A stretch of DNA of 18,599 nucleotides from DASVEE01 sp036399695. Lineage in GTDB: Bacteria > Acidobacteriota > Thermoanaerobaculia > Gp7-AA8. This document shows, piece after piece, positions 1-12,000 of this stretch. A model generated the notes under the pieces. The model saw nothing but the letters and a program-made list of their open reading frames with translations. It searched no databases and was not told where the DNA came from. The stretch spans positions 1-18,599 of the forward strand of contig DASWMP010000363.1 of assembly GCA_036399695.1 (NCBI GenBank), read 5' to 3'. Position 1 is the first letter of the stretch. Every line of letters starts with the position of its first letter. The position numbers were made by a program, and so were the translations under genes.

Positions 1-34
1 TTGCTGCCCGCGCGGGCCGGCACTCCAATCGTTG

Positions 35-3000
35 CTACGGGGCCAGGGCCAGGCCCGGAGTGCTGGACCTCAGAGCGAACATCCCGACGACCCACTCGAC
101 GCCGGCGATGGCGGCTCGCATGATCATGCCGGGGGCCCGCCCCAGCAGCCAGACGGCGCGCGCCATCATCTGCGCACCGGCGGTTACCGGTCTCGGAATG
201 GCGATCGGCCCCATGTTCTGCATCGCCTGCGCGGCGAGTGCAGCGGCCAGGGCGGCAGCGGCGGCGGCCATCGCCTCCGGCTCCAGTTCCATGAGCTCCT
301 TCTGTCCGACTCTCGAGTAGATGACGGCGCCAGGGCCGAACCAGGAGTGTCCTTTGACCCACATGCCGTCGACTTCATTCGGCGACGGGTCACGGAAGCT
401 CCAGTCGCCCATGTTCCAGCCACCCGTCTCCGGCCCCCGGCGCAGTCCGCTGTCTTCGTTCATGACGATGTTCAGCGCGATGACGTATGCGAGGCACTCG
501 CCGTGGACGCGGGCGAGACCATCCGGGGTGAGCGGCTTGATCTCGTAGACGTCGCCGTCGAAATACTCGCGGAGGTCGGGACGCGTGCCGAGGCCGCCGC
601 GCTTCTTGCCGACACCCGCGCCCCAGTCGCCCTTCGGAATCCAGCCGTCCACGACCGCCCAGCCGTCGTCCGGCCACTGTCCCATGAGCGACAGGTAGAA
701 GCGGCCGATCGAGCCGTGCGCCTTGTTGCCGTCGCTCAGGCTGACATGGCCCGACGGGTCGATGCGGCTCGCCGGGTTGTTGAGCGCGTAGATGTAGCGG
801 TTGAACGTCTGCGGGTTGTTCTCCGTGCCGTGATACGAGTCGATCTGGATGAAACGTCCGAGCGACGGGTCGTACTCGCGGGCGCGGAGGTGATACAGGC
901 CGGTCGAGCGGTCGAGGCGCTCGCCTCGGTAGAAGTAATCGTTAGGCGTGAGCCCGGTCCGTGAGGTGATCTGGCCAAAGGCGTCGTACGCCACCGTGTC
1001 AGTCACGTTGCCGCTGGCATCCGTGAGCGCACGCACCGAGCCGAGACCGTCGTAGAGGTAGAAGACTTCCCGATCGGCGCGTTCTGCGCTGATCAGTTCG
1101 TGACCGTAGGTGTACGCGGCCACGACGTTCTTCGCCTCGTCGCGCTCGAGAACGACCTGCGCTGCCCTGGCCGTCATGTCGAGGACGTACTCGCGCACCA
1201 CGCCGTTGTCGGCAGAGCGCACGCGCTGCCCCTGGGCATCGTAGCCATACGTCACCGTGTGGCCGCCCGCGAGCGTCACGCCCGTGAGCTGCTTCTGAAC
1301 GTCGTACGAGTACTCCGTGGCCGCGCCGGCGGTCTTGATGTTGCCGCTGCGATCGTACGTATAGGCCTTCAGCCCGTCGGAAGTGAGCTGGTCGAGCTCG
1401 TTGTAGCTGTAAGGGGTGGTGGTGCCGGTCAGCAGGTCGGTCACGCTCTTCCGGTTGCCGGTCTCGTCATAGTCGTAATCGACCTTGCGCGTGACCGTAC
1501 CGTTGGCGGCGCGATGCGTCTCGACGTCGAGACGCGCGAGCGCGTCGTACGCGAAGAGCATCGACGCGCCGTCCTGTGACTGCACGGACGTGCGGTTGCC
1601 CGACTCGTCATAGCCATACGTCTCGGCGAGGATAGTCGTGCCGGCGCTGTTGACCGTCACGATGGTCTCGACGAGGTTCAGTACGTTGTACGTCTTCGTC
1701 GTGGTCACGCCGTTCGGGTAGACGATCTTCGTGACGTTGCCAACCTTGTCGTAGCTGTACGAGGTAGCGTGACCGTGAGGGTCCGTGACCTTCGAGAGGC
1801 GGTTGACTTCGTCGTACACGAACGTGGTCGTGCCGTCGGGCGTGACCATCGTCTCGCGGTTGCCGCTCTTGTCGTACGTATAGGTGATGACGGTGCCGTC
1901 GGCCTGCTTCACGCGCGTCACGTTGCCGCGTACGTCGTAGTCGTAATCCGTCACGCCGCGCGCATCGGTGATCAGATCGGGACGTCCGTCCGCCGTGTAG
2001 GTGTACCAGATGGACGTGCCGTCCGCGCGGTCGATGCGCGAGATGCGATTGCGGCTGTCATACGAGAACGTCGTCTTGCGCCCCTCACGGTCGGTGGAGG
2101 TCTCGACGACCGTCGCGCCTTTGTAGGTGAAGCTCTCGCTGCTGCCGTCGGCGTACGTGCGCTGCGTGATGCGATTCAGCTCGTCGAACTTGTATGTGAC
2201 GGTCTGCTGCTTCCCGTTCGTGACGGTGGTGCGGTTGGCGTTGTCGTCGTAGCCGAAGGAGGTGACGACACCGTTCGCCTCCGTCACGCGGGCGAGCATG
2301 CCTTCACCCGTCCAGCCGTACGCGGTGGCGTGGTTGCGCGGGTCTGTGACCGACGTGAGGTTCCCGACCTCGTCGTGACCGTAGACGATGGATTTGCCAT
2401 TCGGCAGCGTCTTCTGCTTCAGACGCTCGAGCCCATCCCAGACGAAGCTGATCGTGTGCTGGTTCGCGTCCGTGATGCTCTCGAGGTTGCCGACGCCGTC
2501 GTACTCGAGCAGCGTCTTGTTCGAGAGCGCGTCGGTGATGGACGTCCTCTTGTTCAGTGCGTTCCACGTGAAGCTGGTCTTGTAGCCACGCGGATCGGTG
2601 ACCGACTTGCGGCGGCCTTCCGCGTCGAGCTCGTACGTGTACTCGATGCCCGGGGCGAGGACGAACTTCTTCTCCTGGCCGACGTCGTCGAGCTCCACGT
2701 ACGTCACGAACCCGCCGGTCCGCGTCACCCTCGTGACCGTGTCCTCCGGATCGTATTCGAGCGCGATCTCGGCGTCGTCCGGCAGCTTCGCCGAAGTCGG
2801 CAGCCCCTGCGCATTCGAGGCGACGGACGTGCGGTTTCCGCGCGAGTCGATCACGGCCGAGACCATGCCTGCGGCGTCGTACTCCGTCGTCTCGGTGTTG
2901 TTCAGATGATCGGTCTTCGTGGTCAGGCGTCCGGCATTGTCGTAACCGTACGTCGTCTTCTGGTTGTTCGGATCCGTGACGGTGAGCACGCGGTTCATGT

Positions 3001-6000
3001 TGTCGTACGTGTACGACGTCACCTTGCCGCGCGTGTCGATCTCCTTGCTCAGGTTTCCGGCCGTGTCGTATTCGTTGCGGCGGACGTTGTTCTTCGCGTC
3101 CGTCAGCGTCTCCATGTTGCCGAGCGGGGTGTAGGTGAAGTGCATCTGGCGCCCGTCCGGCGCGGTCATGCTCTTCAGCTTCCCGGTGACGGCGTCATAG
3201 TCGTACGACGTCTTCTGGTCGTTCGCATCGGTGATGCTGGTGATCTGGTTGAACGTGTTGTAGGTGTAGGTGGTGACGCGATTCTCGGCGTCCTTCTTCG
3301 TCAGCACGTTGCCGCGCGTGTCGTACGTGTAGGTCGTCACCTGCCCGAGCTTGTCGGTCGAAGTGAGCATGTTGCCCTTGCCGTCATAGGTGGCGCTGCG
3401 GGCCTTGCCGTCGGCATCCGTGACGCTGAGGATCTTGCCGAGCTTGTCGTACTGGTAGACGATGGTCTTACCGCGGCGGTTGGTCGTCACCTCGACCCGG
3501 CTGTCGGGGTCGAAGTTGAACGACTGCGTGTTGCCGTCCGCATCGGTGAGGCCGATGAGGCGTCCGGAGGCGTCGTACTCGCTCCTCACACCGCGGCGTC
3601 CCATCGAATCGAAGTAGTCGAGCAGTCCGTGGCTGTTGTTGTAGGTGAACGTGGTCGCGCGGAGCGTCTGGTCGGTGAACTTCGTCAGATCGCCGCGGCC
3701 GTCGTAGGTGTAGGTGAGCGTCTTGCCCGCCGCGTCGGTGATGGACGTGATGCGGCCGAGCGCGTCGCGGACGAACGTCACGCTCCGTCCGGCTGAATGC
3801 GTCACGCCGTTACGGCCGATCGTCAGCTTGTTGCCGTTGCGGTCGGTGATCGACTTCACCCCGTCCTTCTCGTCGATCTCGAAGACGATGCCGTCCTCGG
3901 TCGTGAGGCGGAAGCGGGTCGGGTCGTACACCTCGACGTCGGCGGTGATGAGGTTCTGCGGGCCAGGGATCGGACCGTCGGTCATGACGTCGTTGTCGCC
4001 GAGCGCCACGAGCTTGCTGCGCGTGTCGCCCACGGCCTCGAACGAGACCGTCGGCGTCTGAATCGGAACGATGACCTGGCACGCGGGCGAGACGGCCAGA
4101 CGGAAGCGATGCACCTTGCCGTCAGGGAAGGTGAAGGTGATGTAGCGGGGGACGGCCGCCACGAGGCAGTAGTTGGGGAAGCGGTCGTTCGAGACCGTCT
4201 CCTCCCAGCCGCTGCCGAGCGTGCCGGACTTCTCGACACGCACGTCGCTGAGGCTGAGACGCCAGCCGTGGCCGAAGTCGCCGAGACGCGTGTCGCGGCT
4301 GTCGTAGGTGCGGGTGACGCTGATCGGCAGGCCGGGCAGCGGGATCTGCAGGTCCTGGAACGCGACGCTGAAGAAGCCGACCTTCAGATCCCCCTCCACC
4401 ACCGCGCTGACCGAAACCGCCGTCGTCTGATCCGCGGCGTCGGTGGCGACGAGGCGGACCTTGTAGGTGCCGTTGATCAGTACCGTCGGGTCGAAGGTGC
4501 CGAGGGTGCCGTTCGTGGGGCCGGTGCCGCTGGAGATGGTCGTCCAGGGGTTCGTGCCTGCGGCTTCGTCGTTGGCGTTGAGGCGGTACTCGAGGCGCCA
4601 GTTGGCGCCTTCGCTGACCGTGCCGGTGAAGACGGTGCGCTCGGTGATGGTGGAGCCGGAGATGGGGCTGGTGATCTCGGCCGTCGGCGGCGGGAGCGTC
4701 GCCTGGACCGTGATCGTCACGTCGTCGCTCGCGCCGAGGGCCGAATCGTTGGCCGTGAGGCGGAGGACGTACGTGCCGAGGTCGGAGAAGAGGGCGGTCG
4801 TCAGCGCGGAGCTCGGGGAGCCGAACGTGACGGTGCCGGGGCCGCTGACCTTCGTCCACTGCACGCTGAGCGTGCCGCCGAGCGGGAGGTTGTCGTCCGC
4901 GATCGTGCCGCTCAGCGTGGCCGGCTTGTTGACGACGGCGACGCGGTCGGCGCCGGCGCTGACCACCGGGGCCTGGTTGACCCCTTCGTAGCGGATCGTG
5001 ACCGTGTCGCTCGCGGCCAGCTCGCTGTCGCTGGCGGTGAGGCGCAGGACGTAGATGCCGTACGCGGTGAACGTGGCCGTGGTGGTGCGCGAGGCAGCGT
5101 TCGAGAACGTCACGTTGCCCGGACCACTCACCTTGCTCCAGGTCACGGCGACGGCGCTGCCGGTGGGGAGGCCGTCGTCCGTGGCGGTGCCGCTGAGCGT
5201 CGTGGTGCTGGTGCTGGTGGTGGCGTCGGCGCCGGCGTCGACAACCGGGGCGAGGTTCTCCGGGGTCTTGCGATAGGTGACGACGACGTCGTCGGTCGAC
5301 GTCAGCTCGGTGTCATTCGCGGTGAGGCGTAGGACGTAGACGCCGTACGCGGTGAACGAGACGTTGGTGGAGGCGGCCGTCGCGTCGGCGAAGTTTGCCG
5401 CGGCCGGGCCACTGACCTGCGTCCAGCTCCGGGTGACGGTCACGCCACTCGGGATGCCGTCGTCGGTGACGCTGCCGTTGAGTGCCGTCGTGTTGACCGG
5501 ATCGGTGATCGTCGCGTCGGCGCCGGCGTTGACGGCCGGGGCGATGTTGCCCGGCGTCTTGTCGACGATGACGGTGACCTCGTCCGAGACGGTGAACTCG
5601 CCGTCGTTGGCAGTGAGGCGGAGGGTGTAGGTGCCGAAGGCGCTGTAAGACGCCGTGGACGTGAGCGAGGTCGAATCGCCGAACGTCACGTTGCCGGGGC
5701 CGTTCAGCTTCGCCCACGAATAGGTGAGCGTGCCGCTCGGGAGGCCGTCATCCGTGACGCTGCCGGCGAGATTGCCGCCGCGGAGGGTGGTCGTCTGGTC
5801 GGGACCGGCGTTCACTTTCGGCCCGCGGTTGCCCGGCTTCACGACGACCGTCACGTCGTCGGTCGACGTGAGCTCGCCGTCCGTGCCGGTGAGACGCAGC
5901 ACGTACGTGCCGGCCTCGCTGAGCGTGGCCGTCGTCACCGGCTGGTTGGCCGGGTTGAACGCGACGGTGCCGGGCGCCGTCACCGACGTCCACTGCACCG

Positions 6001-9000
6001 CGAGCGTGCTGCCGAAGGGGTTGCCGTCATCCGTAGCGGTGCCGCTGAGCGTCACGGTGGTGGACGACGGCTGCGGCACTTCCGCGATGGCGGCCGGCGA
6101 GAAGGTGACGTGCTCCCATTGATTGACGCGGGCGAGCTCGCGCTTCTCGAACGCGGTGCCGTTCCACCGCACGTGCCAGAGGATGCCGGGGTGCTCCTGG
6201 GCGACGAGGACGTCGCCGACCATCTCGGCGAACATCGCCGCCGGGGCGCCCATGACGCGCGCACCGGAGAAGTCGACGCCGAAGAAGTTCTCGTTCGCCG
6301 GGATGATGTCGATGTCCTCGGGGGTGATGCCGAGGCTGTAGGTGGCGGTGGTGCCGTCCGGAGCGATGCTCCAGAAGCGGCCGCTGTTCTCCGCTCCGGC
6401 GACGATCTTGCCGGCCCACGGGCCGTACCTCGGATCGTTCGGCAGGACGGTCATGCCCTCGAGGTGCTCGCCTACGCTGGCCAGACGCGTCGGCACGCCG
6501 GCCGACGTGATGCGCCAGACCCCGCCGTGAGTCGTGACGACGATCAGGTCGCCGCCGAAGACGCCGGTCCGGTCGATGTACAGGCTGCCGCGCATCAGGC
6601 CCGGCTCACCCGGCAGGGTGATCCAGGGGTTCTGCACCGTCTGGCCGTCGGCCGAGACGCGAAGGATCGCGCCGGGCGTGCCGGTGCCGGAGAAAAGCGT
6701 ACCGGCCGGGAAGCCGCCGCGGCTCATGCCGTTGCCGTCGTCACGCGCGGTGGCGATCTTCAGCTCGTCCGTGAGTCCGGCGACGCTGGAGAACTTCGCG
6801 TGGGAGCCGTCGGCCGCCAGCAGCTCGAAGTTGTGCGGCTGGCCGCTGTTGCTGTAGTTCGCCGAGATCACGACCTTGTTGGTCGGGGCGTGGTGATCGA
6901 TGCCGATCGGCGAATTGAAGGTCGTGGAGATGGCTTTCAGGGCGAAGGCCGGCACCGACGGGATGCTCGGCAGCGCGATCGTCTGATCGGGGCCGGCGTT
7001 CACCACCGGCGCCCCGTTCTGCGGGTAGACCGTGACCGTGACGGACGAGCTGCGCGTGTACTGCGTGTCGTTCGCCGTGAGGCGGAGGACGTACGTGCCG
7101 GGGATGCTGAACGTGGCCGTCGTGGCCGGCTTCTTCACGTCGCCGAAGGTGACGGTGCCGGGGCCGTTCTCCTGGCTCCATGAGATCTGGAGCGCGGCGA
7201 GCGGCGGGAGGCCGTCGTCCGTGACGGTGCCGTTGAGCGTGACGCTGTTCGCCGGGAAGACGATGGTCTGGTTCGACCCACTGTTGACGACCGGCGGCTT
7301 GTTCGCCGGCGCGCAGATGGAGCTGATGATGGAGGCGTAGATGCCGGTGAGCTCACCGTTCTGCGCGGCTTCGTAGTAATCGCCCGGGCCGGACGCCACG
7401 TCCTTGCCGAGCTGGCGCGCCGACGTGGCGTTGCCGCCGAGCATGACGGAGATGATGCGGATGCCGGCGTTCTTCGCGGTGGTGGCCGCCGCGCGGGTCG
7501 TCGTCGGATCTCCGTCCTCGAAGTCGGAGTAGATGATCATCACCGGAAGCGCGTAGGGATTCCGTCGCACGCCGAGGAGCTCGGTTCGGGCGGTGTTGAT
7601 CCCGGCGCCGACCAGCGTGCCGCCGTTGGCGTTCATCTCGTCGATCGCTTCACGGACGGCATCGAGATCGTACGTCAGCCCCTGCTCGAGGAATCCGGAG
7701 GAGGTGAACGAGACCGCCGCGGCCTGATCCTGGTTGCGCTGGAGCGAGTCGAGGAAGACGAGCGAAGCGTTCCGCGCAGCGACGAGACGGTCCCCGAGCA
7801 TCGAGCCCGAAAGGTCGAACACGAGCGAGATGTCGAGCGGGTTCTGGTCGGTCGGGCAGGCGGCGATGACCGTGACGCTGCTGCCGGCATAGCGGGCGTC
7901 GCCGGCGAACGCTGCGACGATGGACGGCCGCTCCGAAGTACCCGCGTAGATGATGGTCGCCTCGGCATAACCCTCGGCGTTCGTGACCGCGGTGGCGGTC
8001 TGGCCTTCGATCGTGAAGGTGATGGTCTTGCCTGCGATCTGCGTGTGCAGCCCCGCGTCGCGCAGCGTCGCGCCGACGGTCAGCGGAGCTCCCGTGAGCA
8101 CGCCGCGGCCGCCGCTGTAGCTGACGACAGTGGGGCGCTGGCGCACCGTGAAGACGGCCGTATCGGTCGTCGCGGCGCCGTCCTTGTCCGTCACCGTGAG
8201 CGTGGCGGTGTAGACGCCGGGATTGACGAAGGAATGGCTGGGATAGTTGCCGCGGCAGTTCGGGATCGTCTGCGTCTGGCCGTCGCCGAACTCGATCCGG
8301 CAGAGGAGCGCGTTGCGGTCGACCGCGCCGGCATCGTTGACGTCGAAGCCGATGGCCCAGTCGTCACCCCAGGAAATGGCCTTGTCGATGCCGAGCGTGC
8401 CGGTGGGCGCGACGTTCAGCACGACGACCGGCTTGGTCACCGTCCCGCGCACGCCACGGGCGCTGGTGATGCGCAGGGTGGCGTTGAACGTGCCGTTGTC
8501 CGTGTACGTGTGCGGGAACGCCACGGCATCCTGGCCGTTGCCGCTGCTGTCACCCCACACCCATTCACGCGCGCCGATGCTGCCGAACGCGGAGGACGAC
8601 GTGTCGGTGAACGTGATGCTGGAGCCTTCGCTGGCCGGCTGCGGGGCCATGGTGAAGTCGGCGCGCGGCGACCCTTCGACGGCGTACGGAATCGTGCGCG
8701 TGCTGGTCAGGCCGTTAGCGTCCGTCACGGTCAGGCTGACGTCGTAGAGCCCCGGTTCGGCGTAGGTGTGCGACGGATCGCGCTCGGCGCTGGTGCCGCC
8801 ATCGCCGAAGCTCCACTGCCACCGCGTGATGTTGCTGTCGCCCGGCACGGAGTTGTCGACGAAGCTCGGTGCCAGCGCGCCGATCTGCGGCGAGAAGACG
8901 AGGAAGTTCGAGAGGGCGAGCTGCGTCCCTCCCCAGTTGTCGATCATGCGCAGCCGGACGAAGCGCGCCTGCGTCGCCGGGAACCAGTAGTGCTGCATGC

Positions 9001-12000
9001 GCGTGTCGATGTTGCGCATGCCGCCGGTGTAGACCGTCCTCCACTCCAGCGCCTCGAGGTCGTTCGCCACCTGCACTTCGAACCGCCGCGGGGTGTACGC
9101 GGTGTAGCAGGAGAGGCAGTCGACGCGCTGCTGCACGCCGACGTGGTCGACGATCCACGACTGCGTCGCCGGGAGGGCGATGGTGAGCTGCTGGTTCGAC
9201 GCCTGGTTCGTCGCGCTCTGCCAGATCCCGCTGTCGAGGTCGACGTCGATGATCGAGGAGGGCACGAAGCCGGAGGCAGCGGAGGTGTAGCTGATGAGAG
9301 CCGAGCCGTCCTCCGGCAGCCCGCGCACGCCGAGCTCGGCGACCGCGATGGCCGCGGCCGAGTACCCGTTGCGGAAGAAGAACCGCACGTAACGCGCCTC
9401 GGCAACCCGGTTGAAGTTGATCTGCTGCGCGACCGTCGTCTGCGGCAGCGTGCCGCTGTAGATCGTCGTGAAGGCCGACGCATCGGTCGTGGTGTTCGAG
9501 ACGCGGATCTCGAAGTCCTTGGGGTAGCCGTTGAAGTCGGGCGTGATGGTGACGCCGTAGAGCTTCATCGGTGCGGCCAGCGCCAGGTCGACGTACTGAT
9601 CGGTGGCGGCGTTCGTAGCCGAGATCCACTGCGTGTTGCCGTTGTTGTCGAGGGCCTGCTGCGCGTTGTAGCGCGCCTCACGCGTGCTCGACGCGCCGTA
9701 CATGCCGGCCGCCGGCTGCGCCAGGATGACGTCGAAGTAGCCGGTCGACATCGTCGTGGTGGTGCCGATCGGCGTACGCGGGACGTACTTCACGTACTTC
9801 GCCTGGACCGGCGCGAACGTGAAGGACTGCGGCGCCTTGGACGCCGTCATCTGTGCCGTCAGGACCCTGGTGAAGGCTGCGTCGTCGGACGTCGTCGTCG
9901 AGACCCACACCTCGAAGTCCTTCACCGAGTCGGTGGTGGAGGTGGTGTCGGAACGCTGTCCCAGGACCACACCGGTCAGCGTGTGGAGCGTGGTGCCGCC
10001 GAGCTGAATCTTGACGTACTGGTTGGCCAGCGGGCCGGTCGTGCTCCAGGGTGCGCTGTGCAGGTAGTCGAGCATGTTCGCCGGCGTACCGGTGCTGAAG
10101 GCGGCGACGGATGCGCCATTGGCGAGCATGGCGGGGGAGCTGTTCTTCGGCTGCGCCGGCGAGTTCCCCGGCGCGGAGAGGACGTTGCCGTCGCTGACCG
10201 GCCCGAGGAGTTGCAGCGTGCCGAGGCGGATGTAGGAGCTCGAGCCGTGGTTGTTCTTCGCCACGAAGCGGAAGTAGCGCGCGCGGAGCGGGCCGCCCGG
10301 CAGCGGGAACGTCTGCAGCGTGCCGGCATTCTGGTACGTGCCGGTGAGGATGGAAGTGAAGGCGCCGTCGTCGTCGGTGGTGTTCGACGCGAGCAGCTCG
10401 AAATCCTTCACCAGATCGCTGCCGGCCGAGGTGTAGCCCTGCAGCGCGAGCGCCGTGACCGGGCCGGTCACCTCGGCGCCGAGCTCGAACTCCACGTACT
10501 CGTTCGTCAGACGGCCGTTGCCGGTGATCCAGCCGCTGTTCGCGTCGTTGTCGAAGAGGTTCTCCGGCAGAGCCGACAGCGCGTTGTAGCTGGAGACGGA
10601 GGACTTGTTTGCATAGATGGAGACGACCTCGAGCTCGCGGATGCCCAGCGCGCTCGTGGAGCCGTAATTGTTGACGGCGACGAAGCGGAGGAAGCGCGCG
10701 GCCACCGGCGCGAAGGTGAACTCCTGCGCGCCGGCCGCGTTCTGCAGGACTCCGCTGCTGACGGCCGTCCAGGTGACGTTGTCGTTGGAGACTTCGAAGC
10801 GGAAGTCCTTGACCGCGCGCTGGACCGGCGCGAGGGAGTCGTCGAGGTTATGGACGCGGATCCGGTCGATCGTGTGCTGCGTGTTGAGATCGATCGTGAA
10901 CGACTGATTCGTGAGCCGCGACGCGCTCGTGACCCAGAGCGTGGAGAGCAGACCGTCCATCGCCGAAGAGCCGTTGCCGGCGGTCTGCGCGATGACGATG
11001 GCGTTCTCCGTGATAGCCGCGATGTTCGCGGGGGCCAGGAAGGTCGGGAAGCCGCTGAGCCGCGATCCGATGACCTGGAAACTGCGCAGCGAGACCACGC
11101 CGGTCGAGCCCTGCGTGTCGATGCCCCGGAAGCGGACGTAGCGCGCCGAGACGGCGCCGGAGAGACGGTACTCCTGGATCCGCTCGATCGTGCCGCTGAT
11201 GCCGGTGAAGACGGTGGTGAAGGCGGCGTCGTCGGTCGTCGTCGTGGAGACGTCGATACGGAAGTTGCGCACCGCCTCCGCGCTCAGACCGTTGAGGATG
11301 CGGATGCGGTCGAACGAGCGCGGCGCGTTCTCGGTGCCGGCGAGCTGCACGATGAACCAGTGATCGGCCGGCGTGGCACCGCGCCAGCGTGTCGTCATGC
11401 TGTCGTCGAGCGCGTTATCCGCCGGATAGCCGGCAGTGATAGCCGACGAGGCGACGACCTGCGCACCGGCCTGCGTGGAGGCAAGGTTGTTGTCGAGCGT
11501 GAGCAGGTTGCGCTGCGGTCCGGCGACCGTGAACGACGCCACCGGTGCGCTGCGCACGGTGATGCGCACGTCGTCGCTGGCCGTCAGGAGCGTGTCGCTG
11601 CCGGTCAGGCGGAGGACGTAGACGCCCGGCTTGTCGAACGTGACGGTCGTGCCGGCCGCGCTCGGGTTGGTGAACGTGGCCACGCCCGCGCCGCTGACCT
11701 GCGACCAGGCGGCGGTCACGGTGGCGAGCGGTGGGAGGCCGTCGTCTGTGACGCTGCCGTTGAGGGCCACGTCCGCACCGACCTGCGCGAAGCTGTCGGC
11801 ACCGGCAGTGACGACCGGGGCCTGGTTGATCGGCTCCGCCGCGACGTCGATCGTGACCTCGTCACTGTCCGAGAGCTCGCCATCGTTCGCCGTCAGGCGG
11901 AGGACGTACGTGCCGGCGGCGCTGAACGAAGCCGTGGTGACGGCGCTGTTCGCAGCGGCGAACGTCACGACGCCCGGACCGCTCGCTTTCGTCCAGCCGA

